DNA from: Tetracentron sinense
Taxonomy: Eukaryota > Streptophyta > Magnoliopsida > Trochodendrales > Trochodendraceae
Direction of reading: 5' to 3'
Assembly: GCA_015143295.1 (NCBI GenBank)
Contig: CM026571.1
Span: 28,424,505 to 28,488,504, forward strand
Length of the DNA: 64,000 bases
In this document: positions 34,399 through 45,150 of the stretch, piece after piece
How the letters are laid out: each line of letters begins with the position of its first letter
Numbering within the stretch: position 1 is the stretch's first letter
Translations under genes and position numbers: made by a program
Notes under the pieces: generated by a model
What the model saw: only the letters and a program-made list of their open reading frames with translations
The model's database searches: none
What the model was told of the DNA's origin: nothing

Positions 34399-36616
34399 TG
34401 TAATGACCCTAATTTAAATTAAATACACTCAGGGGTAAATTGGTAAATTATACATTGAGGGTAATTTAGTAATTGATTTTTTGGTGTTTGGTCATATGGC
34501 TAACCTTGGTAGGGTAGGGCTAACCCAATGATTTAATTTAATGAGTTAAATTTGTTAAATCTAGGTTATAAGCAAACAGGCCTTAGTGAGGATATATTAG
34601 TAATTCTCTAAATGGAGTTTAGTATAAAAAATTTAACCTAATAGTCATATTTTTGCTAAACCTAAATTAGGAAAAGTGAGATACGATCGTTTTGGAAGGA
34701 GAGGAGGAAAGCGGCTGTAGAGTTTGGAATTCTGTTGGATCCCGTGGAGAACCCAGTAATGGGAATTGGATCATCCAAGTTAGCTTCGAAGCTCTCCTAA
34801 GCAATCAACCTCTTGTATTCTTCTCAAAAAATCAGATCTAAAGGCAAGTGAATATTTCTTTAGTTTAGATGTAGCGTGTATTGTGATCACACAATAATTT
34901 TAATATGTTTTTCTTCTTGTGTTAATGATTGTGTGTATGAAAATATGCTAGATCGGATAAATATTTTATACAGGTATTATTCTGATTTATTAGATATGTT
35001 ATGGGTGATTTTAATAAATAATATAATAATATATTAGATTTTAGGGAAGAAAATATAAGAGATCTAAGAGATTAAAATTAGTGATTTCCGGAATTGAGTT
35101 AATTTAAATGAGATTTATCCAGTTTCGGTATTTGGGTCATAACTTTATGACATGAAGTCCGATTTTGGTCCAATAGTACATCGTTTCGAAGAGTTCGAAA
35201 AGATCTACAGCTTTCGTGAAGAAAGTTTTTCCAAAATCAGTATTTTTGTGGGTCAAAACCTTAGTTGAAAATCAAAAATTGGAAAATGGAATATTTTTCA
35301 CATTAATTTTTTGAAGATATTTTAATTAAATGTATATATTATTTGAGTGTGGGAACATTGTTTTGTTGAGATTCCTTTATAACAAATTAGTTAGTTTGTT
35401 AAATGGTTGAAAGATACCGCTAACAAATTTAAATAATTAGTTACTAAATAATTTGTTAGTAACTTGACTTATATTTTTTTAGTTAATTTGTTGGGTGGTT
35501 GAAAGATAACAAACTTAACTCATTAGTTACTAACCAATTGGTTAGCAACTGAACTCTTTTATGCTAGTATAAGGGTTTTACTAAACTCACTAGCAAAAAA
35601 AAGGGTTTTTCCAAGTCCTTAGGGGTTTGTGAAACCCTGAACCCCATTATCATGGGAGATTGAGAATTTGTAGAATTATAAATATGTGATATTTATAACT
35701 AAAGTTTCAGTTGCAGGATCACAGCTGAAACCCCTTTTGAAATAAAGTATGTTATGTCTGCCTAGATATTAATTGTAAATTATAGCATTGTAGATTTTAA
35801 TTATGAATTATGATGTTGACTGTTATGACTATTATTTAATGTTTTGCTATATTTTCATAATAGTTGGAATTCATCTTCTAAAATAATGGTGATTCAATAA
35901 ACATTGTTTTAACCTTGGTTAAGGGTCATTCAAGGAGTGAGTTGTGCAAGACCTCCTTAAATTGATTATAGGGTGATGTTGTGTACCACCCAATGATGGT
36001 TTCAGGGTGGTGTAGAGTACCTACCCAGAAACAGAGGATTGAGTTGAGTTGTGTCAGACACTCAATTCTCAAATGGGTGAACTGTGTGAGACCCAAGGGA
36101 TAGGGTAAGCTGTGTGAGACCCCAAGGATTCCCTTGATCAATAGGGTAAGTTGTATAAGACCTCTATTGACCGGACTAAACCATAAGTAAAGACTTAATT
36201 GAATAATATGCATAATTTGTTAGTCATCTTATCATATGAATTGTTAATGCATTTAAATTATAATGTATTCTCTTGTTGAGCTATGGGCTCACCCTTGTTG
36301 ATTCTTCTTTTTCAGGTGATGATTAAGAATAATAGAATTTGCTCTCGTTTGAGCAAGTGAGACCAGCCTTAAAGTTTTCTTCCTCATTAGAATGTGAAAG
36401 AACTGTAATGAGGTAAACTATATGAAAATTTTGGATGATTTAGTTTTTGGGAGAATTCATGTTGTTGAGTCTTTTAGTTGTGCTGGTTATTTAAATCAGT
36501 TTAATGGAGTATTAAATGATTTTAATTTTCATTAGTATTGGAATTTTATTTCCGGTTCACACCTTGATATTTATACTAATATTAGTATTATTGTATATAG
36601 GTTTCAGGGCGTGACA
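34399..36616 (+). repeat. 5' LTR of the chromovirus
   Basis: It begins TGTAATGACCC and ends GGGCGTGACA. It carries a minisatellite of 'GTGTGAGACCC'-type units at 35935-36165 and a TGAGC-TATGG-GCTCA hairpin at 36277-36291. AT-rich inverted segments around TTTGTTAG/CTAACAAA lie at 35390-35530. It would supply promoter and polyadenylation signals. Confidence 0.9.
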
Positions 36617-37080
36617 GATTGGTATTAAAACACTAGGTTTAGAAACCCTGGTGTATTAAGAGTGACACCTAGGATTGGTTCTTAGGGTCTCTATGGAGTT
36701 TAAGATAACATTGGAGTCGTATGTTATGATTAGGATCATAATAGAACTTTAGTGTTTGTTGTTTGACGATCAAGTCGGAACTAGGCCAGAAATATCTAGT
36801 CCATGATTTGAAATTAACCCAATGGCTGGGCTGATTAAGGAGTTTAAGACGTGGAATCCATCAGCCTTGAACGGGACTGTAGGTCCTATGGGATTAGACG
36901 AGTGGATTCTCACATTCGAGAAGATCTTAAAGTTATATACTATGATGATCTAGGAAGGTGAGGCACACCATTGGTGAGATTTTACAATTAGGATCTAGGA
37001 TGTGATCGAGATGATCTGGGAAGAATTGAAACTGAAATTCTATGTTGAGTATTTTCCTAAAAGATCAAAGAGTAGAATGT
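36617..37080 (+). pseudogene. Relic of chromovirus leader and gag
   Basis: Only short pieces resemble gag (FKTWNPSAL at 36852, GLDEWILTFEKI at 36894, EELKLKFYVEYFP at 37020). They are separated by frame breaks. A normal gag would be several hundred codons with a zinc knuckle; here it joins the protease after less than 300 bp, so there is a large internal deletion. Confidence 0.65.
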
Positions 37081-37081
37081 C

Positions 37082-37426
37082 TTGGGTTTAGTATCTGAAA
37101 CTTTAGAAGTAGCATTATCGGTTATGACACCATTGGGAGAGTCAACTACTCTTGATCGAATCTGTAGAGAGTGTCCAGTTAAGTTTGGGAAGAGAGTTCT
37201 TCTAGTTGACTTAGTGGTACTCAAGATGCGGGAATTCAATATTATCTTTGGTATGAATTGGTTAGCGGTTTTTCATCCTAAGTTGTCCTGTTTTGAGAAG
37301 ACGACGATTTTCTCGATTCATGGTGAGACACCATTTCATTTTAGGAGTAGTTGCTCAAAGGGAGTGTTGACTTCAGGGTTCCTCTCTCACATTGAGAGTG
37401 TGGATCAAGGTATCGAGTTGGAGTAG
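37082..37426 (+). pseudogene. Chromovirus protease domain (retropepsin)
   Basis: The frame contains RICRECPVKFGKRVLLVDLV, LKMREFNIIFGMNWL and a following hydrophobic block, the C-terminal part of the RVP_2 aspartic protease (usual ...DFDVILGMDWL). The N-terminal half with the catalytic D-T/S-G is not present, so it is inactive. Confidence 0.75.
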
Positions 37427-37449
37427 ATACATGTTGCCTCCGAATTTGC

Positions 37450-38242
37450 TGATGTATTCCTAGAGATACCGAGGTTGCCTCCAAGGAGGGTAGTGGATTT
37501 CAGTATTGATTTAATACCAAGTACTACACCGATATCAAAGACACCTTATAGAATGACGTCAATGGAATTGAAGGAGCTGAAAGAGCAGATTTAGGGGTTG
37601 TTAAATCAGGACTTTGTTCGGCCTAGTACTTCGCCATGGGGTGCGCCAGTACTATTTGTCAAGAAGAAGGACGGATCAATGCGGCTGTGTATTGATTACA
37701 GACAATTGAACAAGGTGACAATTAAGAACAAGTACCCTTTACCTAGGATTGAGGAAATATTTGATCAACTTAAGGGAGCGCAGTTATTCTCCAAGATCGA
37801 CTTGAGGTCGGGTTATCACCGGTTGAGGGTGAAGGAGGAGGACATCTCTAAGAGTGTTGTTCGGACTCGGTATGAGCATTACGAGTTCTTAGTCATGCCA
37901 TTTGGGCTGACTAATGCACCAACGGCTTTCATGAAGTTGATGAATCGGGTGTTTAAGCCATTCTTAGATCAATTTGTTGTTATTTTTATGGATGACATTT
38001 TGATTTATTCGAAGTCTAGTGAAGAGCATGCTCAACATCTTCATATTGCACTTCAGACTTTGCGAAAACATCAGTTGTATGCCAAACTTTCAAAGTGTGA
38101 ATTCTGGCAGGAGCAAGTCAAGTTTTTGAGATATGTAGGAGTGTCAGTGGATCCTGCTAAGGTTGAAGCGGTAATGGACTGGGGACAACCCACTTCAGTT
38201 ACTGAAATTTGTAGTTTTCTGGGTCTGGCCGGATACTATTGA
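37450..38242 (+). pseudogene. Chromovirus reverse transcriptase
   Basis: From 37598 the frame is open for 214 codons: [48 protein letters not shown] (catalytic Asp), [14 protein letters not shown] and [13 protein letters not shown] (FMDD in place of the usual YxDD context). It ends at TGA after GLAGYY, where the family has Arg. The upstream part has a TAG at 37592. The catalytic residues are kept but stops prevent a full polyprotein. Confidence 0.9.
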
Positions 38243-38765
38243 CATTTCATTGAGGGATTTTCAAAGATTTCAGCACCTTTAACTCGTCTAACTAAGAAAG
38301 ACATGAAGTTTATTTGGGATGACAGTTGTGAGTAGGCCTTTGTTGAGTTAAAGACCCAACTGAAATCAGCAGTAGTTTTGACCATTCCTGAGAGAAATGG
38401 AGGACTTGTGGTCTATAGTGATGCATCTCATCAGGGCTTGGGGTATGTTTTGATGCAGAATGGTAAGGTGGTTGCTTATGCATCTCGCCAATTGAAGGTT
38501 CATAAGAAGAACTATCCAACTCATGATTTGGAGTTAGCGGCAGTTATTTTTGCATTGAAGATATGGAGACATTATCATTATGGAGAGAAGCTTGAGTTCT
38601 TTTCTAATCACAAAAGTTTGAAAGGTCTGTTCTCTCAGAAGGAGTTGAACATGAGGCAGTGAAGGTGAATGGAACATCTGAAGGATTATGACTTTACTCT
38701 TCACTATCATCCTGAGAAGGCTAATGTTGTAGCAGATGCATTGAGCCGCAAACCCAGAGGATTAG
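38243..38765 (+). pseudogene. Chromovirus RNase H domain
   Basis: It reads [19 protein letters not shown], a stop, then [40 protein letters not shown] and [17 protein letters not shown], finishing with VVADALSRK. FFSNHK replaces the usual F.TDHKSL, so the third acidic residue is lost. Two TGA codons at 38660-38670 stand where the family has Arg/Trp. Confidence 0.85.
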
Positions 38766-38989
38766 TTGCTAGCTCTCATGATGTTTCAGGAGTGGAATAT
38801 GTTGGAGGTAGTTTCAGAATATAATATTCATCCAATTCAGCAGAATATCAAGGCTTTTCTCTTCAATCTAACTGTCCAATTGACATTGGTCAGTAAGATC
38901 ATTCAAGCTCAATCACAAGATGGAAAGTTGCAATCAAGAGTTGCAGATGCAGGTGTTGGTAACACTGTAGATTGGGTTGTTGGATCAGA

Positions 38990-39845
38990 TGGCGGTGTGA
39001 GATTTCGTAGTAGATTGTGTGTTTCAGATTTGACTGATCTAAAGAGAGAGGTTCTTGAGGAAGCACATCACGCAATGTATACAGTTCATCCGGGTGGGAC
39101 AAAGTTGTATCGAGATCTTTGTAGGCACTTTTGGTGAGATGGTATCAAACGGGATGTTGCAGAGTTTGTATCTAGATGTTTGACTTGTCAACAAGTGAAG
39201 GCTAAGCATCAGAAGCCATCTGGGCCTTTGCAGTCATTGTCCATTGCAGAATGGAAATGAGAGAGGATATCGATGCATTTTGTAGTTGGACTACCAAGGT
39301 CAAGGCAAAGGCACAATGCAGTATGGGTAATAGTAGACCGATTGACAAAATCTATTCACTTTCTTCCGATTCATACTACTTATTCCATGAATGAGTTGAG
39401 TAAGTTGTATGTAAAGGAGATAGTTAAACTGCATGGAGTTCCTATGTCAATAATCTCATATCGAGATGCGAGGTTTACATCTCAATTCTGGTAGAGTTTT
39501 CAGAGAGCTTTGGGGGCATCATTAGATTTAAGTACGGCTTTTCACCGCCAAACTGATGGCCAGACAGAGCAAGTCAACCAAGTGATGAAAGATATGCTTC
39601 AAGCTTGTATCTTGGATTTTAAGGGTGGTTGGGAAGATCACCTGCCATTAGTCGCCTATAACAACAACTACCATGCCAGTATTATTATGGCACCTTATGA
39701 GGCATTGTATGGTAGACCTTGTCGATTGCCTATTTGTTGGGCAGAGATGGAGGATGGTGGTTTGCTTGGGCCTAAGGTGGTTCGATAAACTACTGAAAAG
39801 GTAGCTGTAATCAGGGAGCGGTTAAAGACTGCTCAAAGTCGGCAG
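38990..39845 (+). pseudogene. Chromovirus integrase (zinc finger and core)
   Basis: The zinc finger HHAMYTVHPGGTKLYRDLCR...CLTCQQVKAKHQ is intact apart from a stop at 39135 (TGA for Trp). In the catalytic core, two of the three D-D-E residues are replaced: MHFVVGLPR has His where Asp is expected, and IISYRDARFTS has Tyr in place of the Asp of SDRD. QTDGQTEQVNQ keeps the Glu. Further stops lie at 39258, 39492 and 39786. It cannot integrate DNA. Confidence 0.85.
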
Positions 39846-39917
39846 AAGAGTTATGTAGACCGGCGAAGAATTCTAGAGTGTGCTATTGGTGACCATGTTC
39901 TTCTGAAAGTATCACCT

Positions 39918-40319
39918 ATGAGAAGTGTGATGAGATTAGGAAAGAAGAATGGGAAGCTGTCACCAAGATTTATCGGACCATTTGAAATTCTAGAAAGGAT
40001 TGGGGTTGTGGCATACAGGCTTGCTTTGCCACCTAGCTTGTCCAGTGTGCACAATGTGTTTCATGTATCTATATTGAGGAAGTATGTGAGAGATGAGTCT
40101 CACACCATTGATTTTAGTGTCTTAGAGTTCAGGCAGGATGCTTCATATGTGGAGAAACCAGTTCGTATCTTGGATCGGATGATGAAGCAGCTTCGAGCGA
40201 AGTCCATTTCATTAGTGAAAGTTCAGTGGAACAATCATGATGAAGATGAAGCTTCATGGGAGCTAGAGTCAGAAATGAAGGAGAAGTATCCTCATCTTTT
40301 CTTGACTGAGGTATGTTAA
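39918..40319 (+). pseudogene. Chromovirus integrase C-terminus with chromodomain-like block
   Basis: [20 protein letters not shown] and [16 protein letters not shown] form the GPF/Y module. The tail, [16 protein letters not shown] then [20 protein letters not shown] and KYPHLF, is the CHDCR/chromodomain form of Tekay-type chromoviruses. That module targets insertion to heterochromatin. This 133-codon segment is open to the natural stop at 40317. Confidence 0.85.
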
Positions 40320-40354
40320 TTTCGAGGACGAAATTCCCTTTAAGGAGGGTAGAA

Positions 40355-42585
40355 TGTAATAACCCTAATTTAAATTAAATACACTCAGGGGTAAATTGGT
40401 AAATTATACACTGAGGGTAATTTAGTAATTGATTTTTTGGTGTTTGGTTATATGGCTAACCTTGGTAGGGTAGGGCTAACCCAATGATTTAATTTAATGA
40501 GTTAAATTGGTTAAATCTACGTTATAAGCAAACAGGCCTTAGTGAGGATATATTAGTAATTCTCTAAATGGAGTTTAGTATAAATAGAATTGTTTAACCT
40601 AATAGTCATATTTTTGCTAAACCTAAATTAGGAGAAGTGAGATACGATCGTTTTGAGGGGAGAGGAGGAAAGCGGCTATAGAGTTTGTAATTCTGTTGGA
40701 TCCCGTGGAGAACCCAGTGATGGGAATTGAATCATCCAAGTTAGCTTCGAAGCTCTCCTAAGCAATCAACCTCTTGCATTCTTCTCAAAAAAATCAGATC
40801 TAAAGACAAGTGAATATTTCTATAGTTTAGATGTAGGGTGTGTTGTGATCACACAATAATATTAATATGTTTTTCTTCTCGTGTTAATGATTGTGTGTAT
40901 GAAAATATGCTAGATCAGATAAATATTTTATACAGGTATTATTCTGATTTATTAAATATGTTATGGGTGATTTGAATAAATGATATAATAATATATTAGA
41001 TTTTAGGCAAGAAAATATAAGAGATCTAGGAGATTAAAATTAATGATTTTCTGAATTGAGTTAATTTAAATGAGATTTATCCAGTTTCGGTATTTGGGTC
41101 ATAACTTTATGACATTAAGTCCGATTTTGGTCCGATAGTATATCGTTTCGAAGAGCTTAAAAAGATCTACAACTTTCGTGAAGAAAGTTTTTCCAAACTC
41201 AGTATTTTTGTGGGTCAAAACCTTAGTTGAAAATCAAAAATGGGAAAATGGGATATTTTTCACATTAATTTTTCGAAGATACTTTAATTAAATGTATATA
41301 TTATTTGAGTGTGGGAATATTGTTTTGTTGAGATTCCTTTATAACTAATTAGTTAGTTTGTTAGATGGTTGAAAGATACCTCTAACAAATTTAAATAATT
41401 AGTTACTAAATAATTTGTTAGTAACTTGACTTATATTTTTTTAGTTAATTTGTTGGGTGGTTGAAAGATACTCCTAACAAACTTAACTAATTAGTTACTA
41501 ACCAATTGGTTAGCAACTGAACTCTTTTATGCTAGTATAAGGGTTTTACTAAACTCACTAGCAAAAAAAAAAAAATTTCCAAGTCCTTAGGGGTTTGTGA
41601 AACCCTAAACCCCATTATCATGGGAGATTGAGAATTTGTAGGGTTATAAATATGTGATATTTATAACTAAAGTTTCAGTTGTATGAACACAACTGAAACC
41701 CCTTTTGAAATAAAGTATGTTATATCTGCTTAGATATTAATTGTAAATTATAGCATTGTAGATTTTAATTATGAATTATGATGTTGACTGTTATAACTGT
41801 CATTTAATGTTTTGCTATATTTTCATAATAGTTGGAATTCATCTTCTAAAATAATGGTGATTCAATAAACATTGTTTTAACCTTAGTTAAGGGTTATTCA
41901 AGGAGTGAGTTGTATAAGACCTCTTTAAATTGATCATAGGATGATGTTGTGTACCACCCAATGATGGTTTCAAGGTGGTGTAGAGTATCTACCAAGAAAC
42001 ATAGGATTGAGTTGAGTTGTGTAAGACACTCAATTCTCAAATGGGTGAACTGTGTGGGACCCAAGAGATAGGGTAAGCTGTGTGAGACCCTAAGGATTCC
42101 CTTGATCAATAGGGTAAGTTGTGTAAGACCCGTTATTGACCGGACTGAACCATAAGTAAAAACTTAATTGAATAATATGTATAATTTGTTAGTCATCTTA
42201 TCATATGAATTGTTAATACATTTAAATTATAGTGTATTCTCTTGTTGAGCTGTGGGCTCACCCTTGTTGATTCTTCTTTTACAGGTGATGATTAAGAATA
42301 ATAGAATTTGCTCTCGTTTGAGCAAATGAGACCAACCTTAAAGTTTTCTTCCCCGTTAGAATGTGAGAGAACTGTAGTGAGGTAAACTATATGAAAATTT
42401 TGGATGATTTAGTTTTTGGGAGAATTCATGTTTTTGAGTCTTTTAGTTGTGCTGGTTATTTAAATTTGTTTAATAGAGTATTAAATGATTTTAATTTCCA
42501 TTAATATTGGAATTTTATTTCCGGTTTACGCCTTGATATTTATACAAATATTAGTATTATTGTGTATAGGTTTCAGGGCGTGACA
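40355..42585 (+). repeat. 3' LTR of the chromovirus
   Basis: It begins TGTAATAACCC and ends GGGCGTGACA. It is colinear with 34399-36616, with scattered substitutions and small indels (a 5-base gain in the TATA-proximal AGTATAAATAG near 40575-40590, and a longer A-run at 41563-41576). Confidence 0.9.
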
Positions 42586-42981
42586 TAAAGACCTCCTAAT
42601 AACACCTCCAATCATAACAAGTACAGAAGTACTGTATAAAACCGCTTTCCTAGAATTGGAAATGAGCCATAACTTGATCCTCGTCTCAAACGTCGCACTT
42701 GTTATGCAAATTTGATCTTCCCTAGTGCAAAAGAAGAATCTAAAGTTGATTTTCTCTTGTTTCAATCTTGCTTCTCATTACAGAATAATAAATTTAATTA
42801 TCAATTAAGTAGCACAAACACCTTCCACAAAAACTACCCCCACCCACCATTGTCTAATTGATATCTATACTAAAGCAGAGTGTTTCTCCATAGTGAGACA
42901 TGTCGGACTCCTCTTTGATGCCACACCAGTTAATTAAAAAAATCAAAGTGGGTATGGGGTTTAACGCTCAAGGCTTTTCAC

Positions 42982-43436
42982 TAGGGCTATAAACGGATGC
43001 GGATATTATCCGTATCCGATTCGTATCCGAATCCGTATAGTCGGATATTTATCCGAAAAGATATCCAGCGGAGCGAATTCGGATAGTAAATCATTATCCG
43101 TTTATAATCGGATACGGATTCGGATACTGGTATATCTGATCTGATAAATATCCGTCTGATTATAATATATATAAATATAATATATTTTAAATTTATTAAA
43201 TTAATATTACCTTTAAAATATATTTTTACATTTTAAAATATTAATTTATATTTTTTAATGTTTTTTAAAAAATAATCGGATAATCCAGATACTATCCGAA
43301 TCCAGATATTTTAATTGGAACCGGATACGGATATCATATTTCACTATCCGTCGGATATTTATTCGAATACGGATATCCGGATATATAATCGAATACGAAT
43401 TAAGATATACCAATATCCGCTCCGTTTACAACCCTA
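42982..43436. mobile_element. hAT-like MITE with CGGATATCCG array, intact ends
   Basis: Terminal inverted repeats are TAGGGCTATAAACGGATGCGG on the left and, inverted, TAGGGTTGTAAACGGAGCGG on the right. CTTTTCAC flanks both ends (42974-42981 and 43437-43444), a perfect 8-bp target duplication as in hAT elements. The 455-bp interior is non-coding and holds about 25 copies of GGATAT/ATATCC/CGGATAC in both directions on each side of an AT-rich core. Confidence 0.9.
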
Positions 43437-43530
43437 CTTTTCACCACTTTTATGTTTTCAATTTGTACAACCAAGTCAGTTGTTGTACACCTATTTTTCT
43501 CTTTACAGTTTTTCAATTACTATTCTATAT

Positions 43531-43710
43531 TTTATAGAGAGATTGGATCACGGCCAATTGCGATTAAACTCTGGGGAGAGTACAATCGCACCAAGTGTGT
43601 TGTGTCAACACGTATCCCTTTTAATTTTATCTTTTTCACTTTTCTTTTACTTTTCCATATTTCATAAAGAGATAGGATCACGGCCAATTGCGATTGAACT
43701 TAGGGGAGAG
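43531..43710. repeat. 50-bp direct duplication
   Basis: 'GAGAGATTGGATCACGGCCA' and its context at 43531-43580 recur at 43661-43710 with five or so changes. The two copies are separated by 80 bp. Confidence 0.85.
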
Positions 43711-43975
43711 TTTAAAGTGTTTATCACTTCATCCATCCAAGTGACTCCATCTATTCGTGATGTGTACAGGCTATAACCTAGATCAGATCGGTCCAAAGGC
43801 CATCACATGAAAGTTGAAAGCTTAATAGTTCCCTAATGTTAAAGGGGATGTCTGACCAATATATCCATTATGGAGTATATAATTTAAATTTATTGGATTT
43901 TTATCTTCTTGTTATACTGATTCCAGCTCATTTATTGAACTTTTTTCTCCTCCAACATCACCCTCAAGGTGCGAT
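43711..43975. repeat. Direct repeat R1 (pairs with 46840-47098)
   Basis: About 265 bp, roughly 90% identical by eye to 46840-47098, in the same orientation. It starts TTTAAAGTGTTTATC and ends CAAGGTGCGAT in both. It is non-coding. VPS11 exon 1 lies between the two copies. Confidence 0.9.
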
Positions 43976-45150
43976 TACTACGCGAAAAAGATAAAAATAA
44001 GACATTAGAATGTCGCAAAAAACAGAACCTTGAGCTGCCCTTAATTAAAGGACAGCTATTTTGCCATAAATAACGGCTCATAACTGAGGAGAAAGGTTTG
44101 CGCTAACAACGACAGTTAATTAAAGACCGTTTTTTAGTTTCCCCCCCCCCCCCCGACTCATGCCGAAAAGGGGTTACGGTTTTGGGCATGATCTCTCCCC
44201 ATCTATCTAGCAGCTCTCCTCAGCGAAAATCTCCCCCTCTTCGAAAGGTGTTACTGCTGGATTTTTCCCTCTCTCATCGACGGCTGAAATCTCAGGTGAG
44301 ATTTTGAGGCTTCTTCCTTTCTTTTGAGGCTTCGAAAGGATTTTGAGGTTTCTTCCTTTATCACCATTCGAGGCTTCTTCCTTTCTTTTACTCAAATCAC
44401 ATTCTTTTTCTATGATTTTTCTTTTTACGGAATAATCACAGTTTTTAGAAGTGATTTTGAAGTTGGATTGTGCTTTTTTTTTATTTTTAAATATGGAATC
44501 TAGGGTCTAATGGTGTTGATTTGTTTGATTTTACGACAATTTCAGCTTTTTAAGGTGGTTTTTGATTCGGATTCTGCATTTCATTTCAAATCTCGTGCAT
44601 TTGTGATGCTGATTGGGTTAATCCTCTGCGTCCGTTAATAGTAGTTCTTTTCTACTATGATTTCATGTGGTTAGGGCTTTATGTTTAGTTTGATCATTTT
44701 CTTTTCTTCGGAATTGAGGCATCTAGTGTTGATTTTGGCGTGTTTTTTTTTCATTTTGGATGAATGTAAGTGTATTTTTTAAGTTTATTAATTTGCTTAT
44801 TGTGGCCCTTGATGTCGGTAAACTTGGATCAGATTCGGATTTTCTATTGAATGCACACCAAATTCGAATTTCTTCCCTCATTTGAATCCACACCAGATTT
44901 GCTTGCTTAGCTTTACACAAAGAGCATTTGGTTGGATCAAATCAGTAAGTTTTCTTCTGATCTATACATTCTATCTTCTATTTTCCCCTTTCCTTTTGAA
45001 TAAAGAATTTTTTTCTTCCTGTTGCTCTACAGGATAGATGTCGGAGACATCTATTATTCTATGATTTTTGTCCAATTTTTTTCTTCCGATCTCAATTTAC
45101 GACATTTTAGCCATTCGCTCTCGTTTTCTTCCAATTTTGATGCTGGATAG
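43976..45150 (+). promoter_or_regulatory. VPS11 promoter and 5' leader region
   Basis: The stretch from R1 to the start codon holds a 17-base C-run (44141-44157) and a CT-rich leader from about 44195. A plausible 5' UTR intron runs from a GTGAGATT donor at 44296 to an acceptor CTACAG at 45027-45032. No TATA box stands out. The A-rich run 43980-44010 (TACTACGCGAAAAAG) resembles a CACTA-type end but has no partner. Confidence 0.4.

Larger units (their letters stand above)
34399..42585 (+). mobile_element. Tekay/Del-like chromovirus (Ty3/gypsy), near full length, defective
   Basis: The left LTR is 34399-36616 (2,218 bp) and the right LTR is 40355-42585 (2,231 bp). TAAAG flanks both (34394-34398 and 42586-42590). 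A mutated primer site TGGTATTAAAAC lies at 36621-36632, and a purine tract AAGGAGGGTAGAA ends at 40354. The order of protease, RT, RNase H, integrase and a C-terminal chromodomain-like block is that of the Tekay/Del clade. Gag is almost entirely deleted. By eye the first 300 bp of the two LTRs differ at roughly 3% of bases, so the insertion is fairly young but already dead. Confidence 0.95.

Noticed and set aside
43315-43776. 153-codon plus-strand frame
   Set aside because: Spans the MITE end, the 50-bp duplication and R1; no protein character.
43976-44010. TACTACGCGAAAAAG as a CACTA terminus
   Set aside because: No inverted partner, subterminal repeats or 3-bp duplication found nearby.
44141-44157. 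Poly-C run as a functional signal
   Set aside because: A homopolymer of this length is easily a sequencing or slippage artefact and has no supporting context.
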